Of a stretch of DNA of 64,000 bases, positions 1-11,182 are shown in pieces. A program made the translations under genes and the position numbers. This DNA comes from Candidatus Acidulidesulfobacter diazotrophicus (GTDB lineage Bacteria; SZUA-79; Acidulodesulfobacterales; Acidulodesulfobacteraceae), in the NCBI GenBank assembly GCA_004195025.1, contig SGBB01000001.1, positions 124,001 to 188,000 of the forward strand. The letters are read 5' to 3'. The stretch's first letter is position 1, and each line of letters starts with the position of its first letter. The notes under the pieces are model-generated. The model made no database searches. It had not been told where the DNA came from and saw only the letters and a list, made by a program, of their open reading frames with translations.

Positions 1-17
1 ATCCATATTTTTTTCAT
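1..17 (-). CDS. 5' end of a minus-strand gene (partial)
   Basis: An ATG on the minus strand at position 17 is preceded by an AGGAGA Shine-Dalgarno (complement of 22-27), and six codons (M-K-K-I-W and on) are visible before the window edge. It is the next gene of the sox transcription unit. The product cannot be identified; the lysine-rich start would fit another exported protein. Confidence 0.5.
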
Positions 18-106
18 TTTATCTCCTGTAAATTCATGCCGTAATATTATTTTATTTTATTGCGGTTACTATTGAAAACCGATAATTATAATAAAATTTA
101 ATTTAT

Positions 107-568
107 TTATTTTCCCACATTTATCTTATAACCCTTAGAAAGCGAGTAAACATATAAATCAAGATATTTCCATACTTTAGAGCCTATCTTCTTTTTAAAT
201 CCTTCTTCTCCGACATATATGCAGTGATTAAACTGATCCTGCATGGTAATTATTTTACCCCATTTTTTATAGGTAGGGTAATGAGCTGCAGCGCCTATTA
301 CCGGCTTAGTCGGTTTACCGCCGAGAATACCCGCTCCTCCGCCTGGATGACACGTATCGCAGCTAAAATGTGACGCGCCGAGAGGAGTGTCGTAATAATG
401 TTTTCCAAGAGCTAACGCCTGTTTAAGAGTCTTCGGATGAGTTACTACGCTGCCTTTTGCCATAGATATCTTTGGACCCGACACATAAACAAAATAAATC
501 ATTAAGGTAAACAAAACAAACAAAAACATAAAAAATATTTTTTTATTTAAAGAAATTTTTTTAAGCAT
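107..568 (-). CDS. SoxA-like monoheme c-type cytochrome
   Basis: This 153-residue exported cytochrome probably belongs to a SoxAX-type complex that transfers thiosulfate sulfane sulfur to SoxY in the periplasm. A hydrophobic signal/anchor spans about residues 11-30. One heme site is present, C70-D-T-C73-H74. The stretch after it follows the SoxA C-terminal domain: an A-A-H-Y-P-x-Y segment, an I-T-M motif and a downstream cysteine, C116, in the place of SoxA's cysteine heme ligand. SoxA is usually longer and often diheme, so this is a minimal version. It is the last complete gene of the sox cluster in the window and is paralogous to the cytochrome at 1167-1604. The exact SoxA versus SoxX role is not settled. 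A GGGAGG ribosome site lies about 12 nt upstream. Confidence 0.7.
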   Translation of the reverse strand: MLKKISLNKKIFFMFLFVLFTLMIYFVYVSGPKISMAKGSVVTHPKTLKQALALGKHYYDTPLGASHFSCDTCHPGGGAGILGGKPTKPVIGAAAHYPTYKKWGKIITMQDQFNHCIYVGEEGFKKKIGSKVWKYLDLYVYSLSKGYKINVGK

Positions 569-617
569 ATTATTTTATTCCTCCCAAATTTAAATATTTA
601 AATAACGTATATTTTAT

Positions 618-1118
618 TTACGGTTTTACATAAGCATATCCTTGCATCTCTTTTTCTATAATATAAGCTACCGCTCCCGGATATACTACATTAACGAATG
701 GGAAGAGCTTTTTTTCATTAATATGCATAGCGAGCATCGTCATATGGCAAGCAACAAGATTAACGCCGTAAGTACTTAAGCTCTGGAGCAAAGGGTAGAA
801 TTTTTTATCATCCTTTTTTATGAAAACCTTAAGTCCCGGACCATACGCTACTACATCTATTTTATAATTAATACCGTGGGCGCTCATAATTTGGACAACC
901 TTAGCGGCATTGCCTAGAGCTAAGCTCCATCTTGCAGGATTATCCTGAGATATTTGAATTACAACCTTCATGGTTTTGTTTTTAAAATACGGCAGCACCT
1001 GGATTTTTTTATAAGCATACGCATTTCCGCTAAAATATATTAAAACTAAAACCGAAAGAATGAATATTCCTTTCAAATACCAAAAACCTTTTTTTACTAA
1101 AAAATTACTCATAGCCAT
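618..1118 (-). CDS. Exported DsrE/DsrF-like sulfur-carrier protein
   Basis: The 166-residue product has an N-terminal hydrophobic signal (about residues 14-36, ending at A-Y-A) and then a DsrE/F-like alpha/beta domain. Evidence for the fold is the V-V-I-Q-I-S start strand, the N-P-A-R-W-S-L-A-L-G-N-A helix, the V-V-A-Y-G-P-G-L strand and a single conserved Cys, C124, in V-A-C-H-M-T-M. In DsrE proteins such a cysteine carries persulfide. It is paired with the SoxA-like cytochrome downstream, and the pair is duplicated at 1167-2227. A role as a periplasmic sulfur-transfer partner of SoxYZ is inferred from context. An AAGGAGAAGG ribosome site precedes the chosen ATG. Confidence 0.7.
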   Translation of the reverse strand: MAMSNFLVKKGFWYLKGIFILSVLVLIYFSGNAYAYKKIQVLPYFKNKTMKVVIQISQDNPARWSLALGNAAKVVQIMSAHGINYKIDVVAYGPGLKVFIKKDDKKFYPLLQSLSTYGVNLVACHMTMLAMHINEKKLFPFVNVVYPGAVAYIIEKEMQGYAYVKP

Positions 1119-1166
1119 TTCCTTCTCCTTGTTTATTTATTTCGTTATCTAACTTATTTAATTTTC

Positions 1167-1604
1167 TTACTTAATTTTATATCCATTGCTTAAATAAGTT
1201 ACATAAAGAGTAAGATAATTTAATTTCTGTCCTTTGAGCGGTTTTCCTTTTAACACGTGTACAATACACATATTGATTCTTTCTCCCATGGTAATAACCT
1301 GATGTGTTTTTGTATCGAACCTTGGGAAAGTAGCTGCTACACCTGCTAAACTCCTAACTGTCTTGCCTACCTTTGGCATATATGTACCGACGCTGTACAC
1401 ATGACATTTTGCGCATGAAAGGCCGTTAGAGCCGAGTTTAGGACTATAAAACATAGATTTCCCAATCTTTAAGGCTGCCTGTATTTTTTCTTTAGCAATT
1501 ATTTTTTTGCTTAATTTTCCCTTTGCATATGCAATTTTATTGAAAAAATATGACGCAAAAATAACTAAAAAAACCGCTAAAGCAACTAAAATTATTTTTT
1601 TCAT
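1167..1604 (-). CDS. SoxA-like monoheme c-type cytochrome
   Basis: This is a paralogue of the 107-568 cytochrome. I place the start at the ATG at 1604 (145 residues), because GGAGG lies 9 nt upstream of it; the longer frame begins at 1649. A signal helix covers residues 3-20. The heme site is C64-A-K-C67-H68, followed by L-A-G-V-A-A-T-F-P-R-F-D, I-T-M-G-E-R-I-N-M-C113 and a Y-L-S-N-G-Y end. This order closely matches the SoxA C-terminal domain, in which the cysteine of the R-I-N-x-C motif is a heme ligand. The N-terminal SoxA domain is absent. It is probably one subunit of the SoxAX-type thiosulfate-binding cytochrome. Confidence 0.75.
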   Translation of the reverse strand: MKKIILVALAVFLVIFASYFFNKIAYAKGKLSKKIIAKEKIQAALKIGKSMFYSPKLGSNGLSCAKCHVYSVGTYMPKVGKTVRSLAGVAATFPRFDTKTHQVITMGERINMCIVHVLKGKPLKGQKLNYLTLYVTYLSNGYKIK

Positions 1605-1699
1605 ACACATTCTCCTCCCAATTTTTTTACAATTGTTTTCTATAATCAATTATAGACCTTTTTAGTTTAGACTGCTTTATTAACACTGCTTATTACTTA

Positions 1700-2227
1700 T
1701 TACGGTTTTAAAAATGTATAACCCTGCATTTCTTTTCTAGCTATTTCTATAACGCCTGCAGGAACTACGTTAACAAATGAAAAGAGCGCTTTTTTTGTGA
1801 GATGGGCTTTTAACATTGTATTGTGACATGCGCGTAATTTCAACCCATATGAAACCAAACTTTGAAGAACGGCTTCATTTTTTTTATCGAATTTTTTCAT
1901 CAGCATTCTTAACCCGGGACCAAATGCTACAAGTTCAATCTTATATTTAAAAGAGTTATCACCGAATGCCGCCATAACATTTTTAATATTTGCAATCGCA
2001 AGCCCCCATCTTGCCGGCTTTGCATAATCTACTTCAACCACCATTTTCATAACCCTATGTTTAAAATATTTCGGAAGAGGCAGCGGATGCGTATTGTAAT
2101 ACGCAGGATAGGAACTGTAAGACGATGGACCGTACTTTAATGCATAAGCCTTACCAGAGGATGAGAGAAAGAAAATTGAAGCTGCACAAATCATTAGTAA
2201 ACTTAAAAATAAATGAGACTTTTTCAT
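1700..2227 (-). CDS. Exported DsrE/DsrF-like sulfur-carrier protein
   Basis: This is a 175-residue paralogue of the 618-1118 protein, sharing N-P/K-P-A-R-W, V-A-F-G-P-G-L and the A-C-H-x-T-M-L cysteine motif (C134), plus the shared K-E-M-Q-G-Y C-terminus. A signal peptide covers residues 1-30 (A-Y-A end). The gene lies between soxB and a SoxA-like cytochrome, so the unit reads soxB, DsrE-like, cytochrome, DsrE-like, cytochrome. A periplasmic persulfide-carrier role is inferred from the family and position. AGGAGA precedes the ATG. Confidence 0.7.
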   Translation of the reverse strand: MKKSHLFLSLLMICAASIFFLSSSGKAYALKYGPSSYSSYPAYYNTHPLPLPKYFKHRVMKMVVEVDYAKPARWGLAIANIKNVMAAFGDNSFKYKIELVAFGPGLRMLMKKFDKKNEAVLQSLVSYGLKLRACHNTMLKAHLTKKALFSFVNVVPAGVIEIARKEMQGYTFLKP

Positions 2228-2354
2228 TTTAATCTCCTAAGTTAATTGTAAGTTACAGTTACAGTTATAAAATGTATTTGTTAATTGCCCGCCTTATTTT
2301 TCATATCCTAGATAAGGTAGCAGGAATAAAAAGTTTTAATTATCGTTTTTATGA

Positions 2355-4046
2355 TTATCCTGCTGTCCTTGAATGCCTGTATATAACATCTTCCGTTTTG
2401 ATAGATTTAATAGTTTTATGATTTCTGATATATTCTGCTATAACATCGCTTGCGTTAAATTTTGTCAATCCTTTATCGGCTGCATTCATGTTTTGCATCT
2501 TTCCGCCGGTCGATACCGCCCAGTATTTTTTAGTCAAGTCTAACGGCTTTCCGTTAATCTCCCAGCTTTTAATTCTTTTATGCAATGACTCATTGAGAAG
2601 CAAATGAAATTTTGAATTAGAAACACGGGTTGCATCTCCGCCCATCTGTAAATAAGCATCTTTTGCAAAAACATCGCTTAAAACGCTTAACTGTGATAAC
2701 AATAGCTGTTTTCCGGTAAGAAGAGTTTTATAAACCTCGGGATAAGTTGTTCCATATTCACCGTAAACATTTTCCATAGTAATATCGGAACCAGGAATTA
2801 AAGTTTCCCCCCAGCGCCAGCCGGGAGCAAAAAATAACGGAGTATCAAATTTCTCTATAAATGCCTGCTGTGCAACGTTATCAACCGTACTGACAAATGT
2901 TGCTCTTCTATATAATAAATCTTCGGTAATTCCAAGCTTTTCATTAAGTACATGTTCGTAAGGCGCATATTCTTCGTCTATTATTTTGCTGATTTCCGGA
3001 TCCGGTTTAATCCAGTCGGTGACTATCGGAATAAGTTTGTGGTCGTAATCTATTATTTTTTTATTCTGAACGTTTAAATCTATTCTTCCTACAAACTTGC
3101 CGTGTGTTCCAGCCTGCACTATTATTGTATTATTTATAATCTGCGGAGCCGGGAGTATGTCGTGAGTATGTCCGCCTACTATAATATCTATTCCGTTTAT
3201 TAAAGAGGCAAACTTTCTGTCCACTTCAAGACCGTTATGTGAAAGGACAACGACTAAATCAACTTTTTCTTTATTTTTTAATTCATTGACCATTTTCTGG
3301 GCGTGAGAGGTATCTATTCCAAAATTCCAATTTTTTACAAAATGTGACGGGTGTGCAAGCGGAACATAAGGAAAAGCCTGTCCGATAATGCCTACCCTTA
3401 AACCGTTGACTTCCTTAATAATATAAGGTTTAAAAATAAGACCGCCCCAAGTTGCATTAGTAACATTCTGGGCGATAAACGGAAACTTTAATTTTTTGAT
3501 GTTGGATAAAAGCTGTTTTTCGCCGTAAGTAAACTCCCAGTGTCCCGTCATTGCATCGTAACCCATAGCATTTTGAGTATTTACTACCGCCATACCTTTG
3601 GAGAGGAGTGCTACGCCTGTACCCTGCCATGCATCTCCCGTATCGAGCTGTATTGTTTTATTATGTCTTTCAGCTTTTATTTTATTGAATACAGATGCCA
3701 TATGGGCATAACCGCCCATAAGACCGTACTGTTTCTCATGCTTTACGAAATCCACGTAAGAACAGAAATAACCCATTGCGGAATCGGGATTTATATCATA
3801 ATAAAGATTAAAAGCATCCCCAACAAGATGACCTGGTCTTCCGTTCATTAAATGAGGACCGATGTTGACGGAAGGTTCACGATATAATACGGGCTTAAGA
3901 TGCGCATGAGAATCGGAGTTCCATGTTATAGTCAGATTTCCTACCGGCTTAAACTTTAAAAGATTAACCGGATTAATCGCCGTAGCGCCTGCGAGAAGCG
4001 CCGTGCTTTTTATAAAATCCCTTCTTGTAATATTTTTTAAATCCAT
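2355..4046 (-). CDS. soxB: SoxB, sulfate thiohydrolase
   Basis: SoxB hydrolyses the terminal sulfone of SoxY-bound S-sulfocysteine, releasing sulfate, using a dinuclear metal site in the periplasm. The 563-residue length is normal for the family. A Tat signal with R8-R9-D-F-I-K is present. Metallophosphatase/5'-nucleotidase motifs occur in order: N-S-D45-S-H47-A-H49 near the N-terminus, D-T-G-D-A-W-Q-G-T, the G-H-W-E-F-T-Y-G motif of this family, L-S-H-N-G-L and G-G-H-T-H-D. The C-terminal 5'-nucleotidase-like domain with the S-T-G-G-K-M-Q segment is intact. It sits between the DUF302-like gene and the DsrE/cytochrome pairs. The start ATG follows a GGGGG ribosome site. Confidence 0.95.
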   Translation of the reverse strand: MDLKNITRRDFIKSTALLAGATAINPVNLLKFKPVGNLTITWNSDSHAHLKPVLYREPSVNIGPHLMNGRPGHLVGDAFNLYYDINPDSAMGYFCSYVDFVKHEKQYGLMGGYAHMASVFNKIKAERHNKTIQLDTGDAWQGTGVALLSKGMAVVNTQNAMGYDAMTGHWEFTYGEKQLLSNIKKLKFPFIAQNVTNATWGGLIFKPYIIKEVNGLRVGIIGQAFPYVPLAHPSHFVKNWNFGIDTSHAQKMVNELKNKEKVDLVVVLSHNGLEVDRKFASLINGIDIIVGGHTHDILPAPQIINNTIIVQAGTHGKFVGRIDLNVQNKKIIDYDHKLIPIVTDWIKPDPEISKIIDEEYAPYEHVLNEKLGITEDLLYRRATFVSTVDNVAQQAFIEKFDTPLFFAPGWRWGETLIPGSDITMENVYGEYGTTYPEVYKTLLTGKQLLLSQLSVLSDVFAKDAYLQMGGDATRVSNSKFHLLLNESLHKRIKSWEINGKPLDLTKKYWAVSTGGKMQNMNAADKGLTKFNASDVIAEYIRNHKTIKSIKTEDVIYRHSRTAG

Positions 4047-4079
4047 TTTTATTATAAACCCCCTTGTTATAGTTAACCT

Positions 4080-4577
4080 TTAAAATCCTGTCTTCACAGA
4101 ATTCATAATGTGAATAATTTGCTTAGTCACTATTGTTATCGTCTTTTTCTGCTCTGCGTTATTCTTAAAAAATTTTGAAAAATAAGAAGGTAAAAAAGAA
4201 ATCATTACCGTATATTTACCGTCTTTATAGATGGCTATTCTGCAAGGCATAAACGCAGCATAATTCATATTGTCTTTTAAAAGTTTATAGCCGTCTATCA
4301 GTTTGCAAAAATCGATAACTTTCAGATCCGGGATCTTGTATCCTATTCCTTTTATACCTGTGGATATAGGAGCAATCGCAAGAATGCTGTAGTTTGCATT
4401 TTCTATCCCCTGTTTTAAATCAAACAGAGCGCTTTTAAATCTTTTTTTTACTTTAAGAATATAAAAAGGACCTTTTGGAATTTTTGCGGCAAATGAATTT
4501 ACGGGAAAAACCGCTGCTGCAAAAAAGGATAAAGCAAAAATAAACGTAAGATACGCAATAAGCCTTTTTTTCTTCAT
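4080..4577 (-). CDS. Exported DUF302-like protein
   Basis: A 165-residue protein with a signal peptide (about residues 5-30, S-F-A-A end) and a mature part resembling DUF302: K-R-F-K-S-A-L-F-D-L-K-Q-G-I, then A-N-Y-S-I-L, a central D-F-C-K residue pair and a late M-P-C-R-I-A-I-Y segment, followed by T-V-M-I-S-F. DUF302 proteins are common beside sulfur-oxidation and heme genes but have no firm function. It lies between soxZ and soxB and is probably cotranscribed. A GAGG ribosome site precedes the ATG. The family assignment is by eye and moderate. Confidence 0.6.
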   Translation of the reverse strand: MKKKRLIAYLTFIFALSFFAAAVFPVNSFAAKIPKGPFYILKVKKRFKSALFDLKQGIENANYSILAIAPISTGIKGIGYKIPDLKVIDFCKLIDGYKLLKDNMNYAAFMPCRIAIYKDGKYTVMISFLPSYFSKFFKNNAEQKKTITIVTKQIIHIMNSVKTGF

Positions 4578-4632
4578 TCTTACCTCGTTAATTTATAATT
4601 TCTTATCTTTATATTATATATAATATATATGC

Positions 4633-4962
4633 TTACACTACATTAACCATTACGGTTTTTTTATAGACATTATGATGGGTATCGTACGCAACAAATTCAA
4701 GAGGCGCTTTTTTGTCTGCTCTAAGATAAAAGGCAAGAAACGGATTTGCCGAAATAGCTATGCCGTAATCACAAGTCGTTACTAATTTTTTATCATAATA
4801 AATATCCACTTTATTGATAATCCACATAGGTATTATTTTCCCCGTTTTAGGATTCTTGACAAGACCCGTATCCATCGGATGTTTCGTTATTGACATAACT
4901 TTAAATATCTGTCCCGCTTTTACCTTTCTCGGGATTCTTATAAGCATTGCTCCTAATTTCAT
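4633..4962 (-). CDS. soxZ: SoxZ, sulfur-carrier complex subunit
   Basis: This 109-residue protein lacks a signal, as is usual for SoxZ, which is exported with SoxY. The family features are visible: R-I-P-R-K-V-K-A-G-Q near the N-terminus, K-H-P-M-D-T-G, an immunoglobulin-like beta pattern, then C-D-Y-G-I-A-I-S-A-N-P and an F-V-A-Y-D-T near the end. SoxYZ carries sulfur intermediates through the Sox cycle. AAGGAG lies 8 nt before the ATG. soxY is upstream, separated by a repeat-containing spacer of about 250 bp. Confidence 0.92.
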   Translation of the reverse strand: MKLGAMLIRIPRKVKAGQIFKVMSITKHPMDTGLVKNPKTGKIIPMWIINKVDIYYDKKLVTTCDYGIAISANPFLAFYLRADKKAPLEFVAYDTHHNVYKKTVMVNVV

Positions 4963-4998
4963 ATCAAACTCCTTTATGTTATTTTGTTTATATTTTTT

Positions 4999-5110
4999 AA
5001 ATATTATTTAATAACTTTAATTATTGTTTAATTATTTTAACGTTATTTATTTTGATATTATTTATATTATTATTAAAATATTATTTAATAACTTTAATTA
5101 TTGTTTAATT
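4999..5110. repeat. 35-bp direct repeat in the soxY-soxZ spacer
   Basis: A 35-bp AT-rich sequence at 4999-5033 recurs without change at 5076-5110 (77-bp period). It begins AAATATTATTTAATAAC and ends TTGTTTAATT. No coding sequence overlaps. It may be a simple local duplication; it lengthens the untranslated spacer between two genes that are usually adjacent. Confidence 0.8.
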
Positions 5111-5216
5111 TTTAATAATTAATTATTTAATAATAAATTATCCGCATTAAACTGATTGAAAATTTGTGTTGACTGTTGACATTGGCTGTTAATAACTGGT
5201 TAAGTTTATAAGTTTT

Positions 5217-5747
5217 TTAACATCCGCCGACTGTAACTTTAATAAATTTACGATCGCCGTAAAGCAAACCGTTTGAATATTCGGTTACAACCTGAACATA
5301 AGATTCCTGCTGAATTTTAACTCTTGTCGCAATGAATGCCTTACCGTTTTCCGGAGTCAAGTAAAATGAAGCAATGTGCGGAACAGGGTTGTTTAGGTCA
5401 AAAACATGGTAAGCTCTGATATAGTTACTCTTTTCCATAGGATGATCGGAGGCAAGAGCGAGAGGAACAAGTCCGCCGTTTTGAGCGATTAAAGGCAAAT
5501 GTATCTTAGGGAGCATCATTTTTTTATATTCGGCGGAACCTTTTGCCGGCCATATAATCTCTTTCCCTTTAAACTCTTTTAATTTTGTCTTATTAATGTG
5601 AATCTTTTGACCCGGCTTATCTATTTTTGGTTTTGGCGCTGCCAATGCGGTGGCGGCATCGGAAACAATCGAAATAGGTACAACCGCCGCTAAAGTTATA
5701 ACCGCAGTTTTTTTAATAAAATCCCTTCTTGAAACATGTTCATCCAT
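5217..5747 (-). CDS. soxY: SoxY, sulfur-carrier protein
   Basis: SoxY holds Sox-cycle intermediates on the cysteine at its extreme C-terminus. Here the protein ends V-T-V-G-G-C, the diagnostic swinging-arm motif. A Tat signal (S-R-R-D-F-I-K-K followed by a hydrophobic stretch) occupies the N-terminus. I choose the ATG at 5747 (176 residues), because GGAGG stands 8 nt upstream of it; the frame could also open at 5762. The mature domain shows the H-P-M-E-K-S-N-Y and Y-V-Q-V-V-T-E-Y strands typical of SoxY. The partner soxZ is the next gene. Confidence 0.93.
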   Translation of the reverse strand: MDEHVSRRDFIKKTAVITLAAVVPISIVSDAATALAAPKPKIDKPGQKIHINKTKLKEFKGKEIIWPAKGSAEYKKMMLPKIHLPLIAQNGGLVPLALASDHPMEKSNYIRAYHVFDLNNPVPHIASFYLTPENGKAFIATRVKIQQESYVQVVTEYSNGLLYGDRKFIKVTVGGC

Positions 5748-5879
5748 TTTTGGATCCTCCATTGGTTTTAATATTAAACTAATCGAACTATTATATTATG
5801 GGTATTATGTATTAAATTATATTAAACGTATTAAATAGTTTATCTTTTTTTTATAAATATACAGCATTATATTCGGCCT

Positions 5880-6404
5880 TTATTGTGCGCGTGAAAATTT
5901 TCTTAATGTTTCTACTTTGTATTTACCTGACCCAATCCATTTTGCCACAAGTAAAAAATTGTTTTTTGACCAGTATCCCGGTAAAATAAAGACTTTTTTA
6001 TACGCTGGGCTGAAAAAAATCTCAGTGGGGGTTCCCGTTATATTAAATTTTGATGCAATATGGGAATCGGACATATATTTTCCATTAAAATACATTACTT
6101 TTTTATGACTATATATATCTACCAAGACATTATGAAAATGCGCGTTAAGATAATTGATAACCCTCTTGCTGCTAAATACATTTTTATCCATTCTTATACA
6201 GTAACTGCAGGTAGGATAATAGAAGTGGAGCAAAAAGACTTTTTTATTTGCCTTATTGTTTTTAATAGCGGAAGAAAGATTCTCCCAGTGAATTTGATTT
6301 GAGGCAAAAACAGACGGAGACCCAATCAATAATGCGGCTAAAATAAATAATAACATAATCTGCAAAATAAAACTTTTTCGCTTTATACTCTTTATCTTTA
6401 TCAT
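5880..6404 (-). CDS. Periplasmic thioredoxin-like protein (SoxW-like)
   Basis: The 174-residue product has a signal/anchor at about residues 14-34 and a thioredoxin fold with the redox motif Y-P-T-C66-S-Y-C69, followed by K-N-V-F-S-S and the cis-proline segment I-T-G-T-P-T. It resembles SoxW/thioredoxin_2 proteins that keep SoxY and SoxA thiols reduced in the periplasm. The neighbour upstream in the transcription unit is CcdA, which would supply electrons across the membrane. Confidence 0.8.
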   Translation of the reverse strand: MIKIKSIKRKSFILQIMLLFILAALLIGSPSVFASNQIHWENLSSAIKNNKANKKVFLLHFYYPTCSYCIRMDKNVFSSKRVINYLNAHFHNVLVDIYSHKKVMYFNGKYMSDSHIASKFNITGTPTEIFFSPAYKKVFILPGYWSKNNFLLVAKWIGSGKYKVETLRKFSRAQ

Positions 6405-6509
6405 GTTTATATTTTCATATTTATATTAATGTTATATATATTTTATTTATAATATTAAATCATTGGCTAAACTTATATGCGCCAAAATTATACGCCAAAT
6501 GCAAAAGAT

Positions 6510-7232
6510 TTATAAAACGCCGATTAGATATTGCGATAACGCTTCAAAATTCCCAGTTATAGTAAGTATGCCCATTAAAATCAAAAAACCTCCAGAAACT
6601 ATTGAAAATAAATTTAAATGGCGTTTTATCTTTTTAAAAAATGTCATAAAATAAGTTAAAAAGAGACCTGCTAAAATAAACGGAATGCCAAGCCCTAAGC
6701 TAAAAAAAGATAGGAGTTCAATAGATTTTGTTAATGATCCGTTCATTGATGTATAAAGAAGAATAGACGCAAGTATCGGTCCTATACATGGTATCCAGCC
6801 CGCCGCAAACGCAATGCCTAAAATAAAAGACCCTATTATAAAACCGCCTTTTTTTTTCCACGGTAGAATATTAACTTCTCTGCTCAAAAAATTCAGCTTA
6901 AATAAACCGAGACAATACAGCCCAAAAAGAATAATTACGATACCGCCGACTATTCTTACTATATTTAAATTTGATTTTAGGAAATTACTGAAAATTGTCT
7001 CCGAACCGATTCCAAGTCCTACGAATATTACTGAAAACCCAATAACAAAAGCAAGGGATGCCGTAAAAACTCGAATCAGATTCTTATGATTTTTTTCGGA
7101 AGTAAGTGTTTCGATATTTACCCCGCTTATAAATGAAATATATCCTGGAATTAACGGTAAAACGCATGGAGAGAAAAAGGCTAGCATCCCTCCAAATAAA
7201 GCAACGCTGTATGTTATATTAAGATTAAACAT
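6510..7232 (-). CDS. ccdA: CcdA-type transmembrane thiol-disulfide transporter
   Basis: CcdA/SoxV proteins move reducing equivalents from cytoplasmic thioredoxin to periplasmic thioredoxin-like proteins. The 240-residue sequence has about six membrane helices. The two signature cysteines lie in F-F-S-P-C-V-L-P-L-I-P-G-Y near the N-terminus and in G-W-I-P-C-I-G-P-I-L-A in the middle. It is the first gene of the minus-strand sox unit and directly precedes the SoxW-like gene, so a role in Sox-protein reduction or cytochrome c maturation is likely. A GGAGG lies about 16 nt from the ATG, a rather long spacing. Confidence 0.9.
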   Translation of the reverse strand: MFNLNITYSVALFGGMLAFFSPCVLPLIPGYISFISGVNIETLTSEKNHKNLIRVFTASLAFVIGFSVIFVGLGIGSETIFSNFLKSNLNIVRIVGGIVIILFGLYCLGLFKLNFLSREVNILPWKKKGGFIIGSFILGIAFAAGWIPCIGPILASILLYTSMNGSLTKSIELLSFFSLGLGIPFILAGLFLTYFMTFFKKIKRHLNLFSIVSGGFLILMGILTITGNFEALSQYLIGVL

Positions 7233-7978
7233 TATTGTTATATTAATCCTCCTTTCTCAATATTATTTATTTTTAACATATTATTATTCACAATATACAA
7301 ATATAAAAAAATGACGGTATTTCAATGTATTAAATGCATTTTTATTATATATAATTATATACAATATTTAATATTAATATTATTATTGTATATAATTATA
7401 TTACTTGTAATAACTATATGTCAATATGCTAATGCATTTTTTATTATAATTATATTATTTATTATAATAATTATATATAAAATATATGGCATTTAGATTT
7501 ATTTATCTAAATTAATTTAATTAATTTAATTAATAGATAAATAATATATATATTTAATATCGTTAATTAAGTATTTAGCGCTTAATAGCATAGTAATATG
7601 ATATGCAAAAATAGTGCCATATATTTAGATGCCGTAAGCACAAAATGTTCAATAGTTATGTGTGTTTAAAATTGACCTATTTAGGACACTTATTAAATTA
7701 TTAATTGTTCCATTTGGGACAATTAATAATTTTTATATTAAATTCATAGACTAATGTTTAGAAGAAATTTTTTAATTTAACCTAAATTTGTTAGATGTTT
7801 TGCATTACAAAATAATATATGGTATATTAATTGCATTCATTAATAATAATATAGCAGATTCTTAATAAGTTTAACCTAAATCATGAATTATTTGGCATTA
7901 AAATATCTTAAATAGTTTTTTATTTTAATAAAATATGTTATTATATATATTATATATTATAAAGAAAAGGGAGAGAAA
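7233..7978. promoter_or_regulatory. Divergent intergenic region between ccdA and tatA
   Basis: A 746-bp AT-rich gap separates the minus-strand sox unit from plus-strand tatA, so promoters for both should lie here. No convincing gene is visible; the 61-residue frame at 7311-7496 is a low-complexity I/Y/L string. The only clear structure is the hairpin at 7695-7734, described separately. Confidence 0.5.
7695..7734 (+). terminator. Rho-independent terminator-like hairpin without an upstream gene
   Basis: Arms 7695-7711 and 7716-7732 form a 17-bp stem with one G-T wobble around a 4-nt loop, the loop-proximal part being GC-containing (TCC/GGGA), followed by a short T run. No protein gene ends before it on the plus strand; sox transcripts leave the other way. 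It may close a short non-coding RNA or a leader transcript. Confidence 0.5.
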
Positions 7979-8458
7979 ATGTTTGGTATAGGAACGCCGG
8001 AAATAATAATAATAATTGTTGTAGCTTTGCTTGTATTCGGTCCTAAAAGGCTTCCCGATATAGGAAAATCTTTAGGTAAGGGTTTACGAGAATTTAAAAA
8101 AGCCACGACAGAATTTAAAGATCAGTTTAATGACCCTGCAAACAACGAAGATGGGGAGGGCAGTCAGAGTAAGCAGCAATTAGATAATAAACAAAATATA
8201 AATCCTTTAGAAAACCCTTTGTCGTCTTCAACAAATAATAAAAATATATCGCCGGCAAAAAAAACTTCGCCCGCAAAAAGAAAACAGCCATCGGCGGCAA
8301 AGACCAAGTCAAAAACACAAACGGATTCATTAGACTTATCTGCGGCTGCGACAAAAAAACATTCTACAAAACCTGCATCGGTTAAACCAAAGGTTAAAAA
8401 AACTGCCGCAGCTACTAAAAATGTTAATAAAAATATTACTAAAAATACGGCAGAATAA
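7979..8458 (+). CDS. tatA: TatA-family Tat translocase subunit
   Basis: TatA forms the membrane element of the twin-arginine translocase. The product starts M-F-G-I-G-T-P-E, continues with one membrane helix (about residues 8-20), the hinge F-G-P-K-R-L-P and the amphipathic helix [14 protein letters not shown]. The C-terminal half (residues 60-159) is a long low-complexity tail rich in Lys, Ala, Thr and Asn, longer than in most TatA. It lies divergent to the sox cluster, whose SoxY and SoxB proteins need Tat export. GGGAGAG precedes the ATG. TatB and TatC are not in the window. Confidence 0.92.
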   Translation: MFGIGTPEIIIIIVVALLVFGPKRLPDIGKSLGKGLREFKKATTEFKDQFNDPANNEDGEGSQSKQQLDNKQNINPLENPLSSSTNNKNISPAKKTSPAKRKQPSAAKTKSKTQTDSLDLSAAATKKHSTKPASVKPKVKKTAAATKNVNKNITKNTAE

Positions 8459-8582
8459 AATAAATATAATAATTATTAATTTAAATAATATATAAATTTA
8501 TTACTTTATCGCTATATTTAATATTTTTTTCTATACTTACTTAATGTAAATAACATGGGTAATATGGCAGCTATTTAGGCGG

Positions 8583-11177
<2,595 letters not shown>

Positions 11178-11182
11178 TTATT

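Noticed and set aside
7311-7496. 61-residue open frame in the ccdA-tatA gap
   Set aside because: Low-complexity Ile/Tyr/Leu string caused by AT-rich DNA, without a ribosome site or any protein-like pattern.
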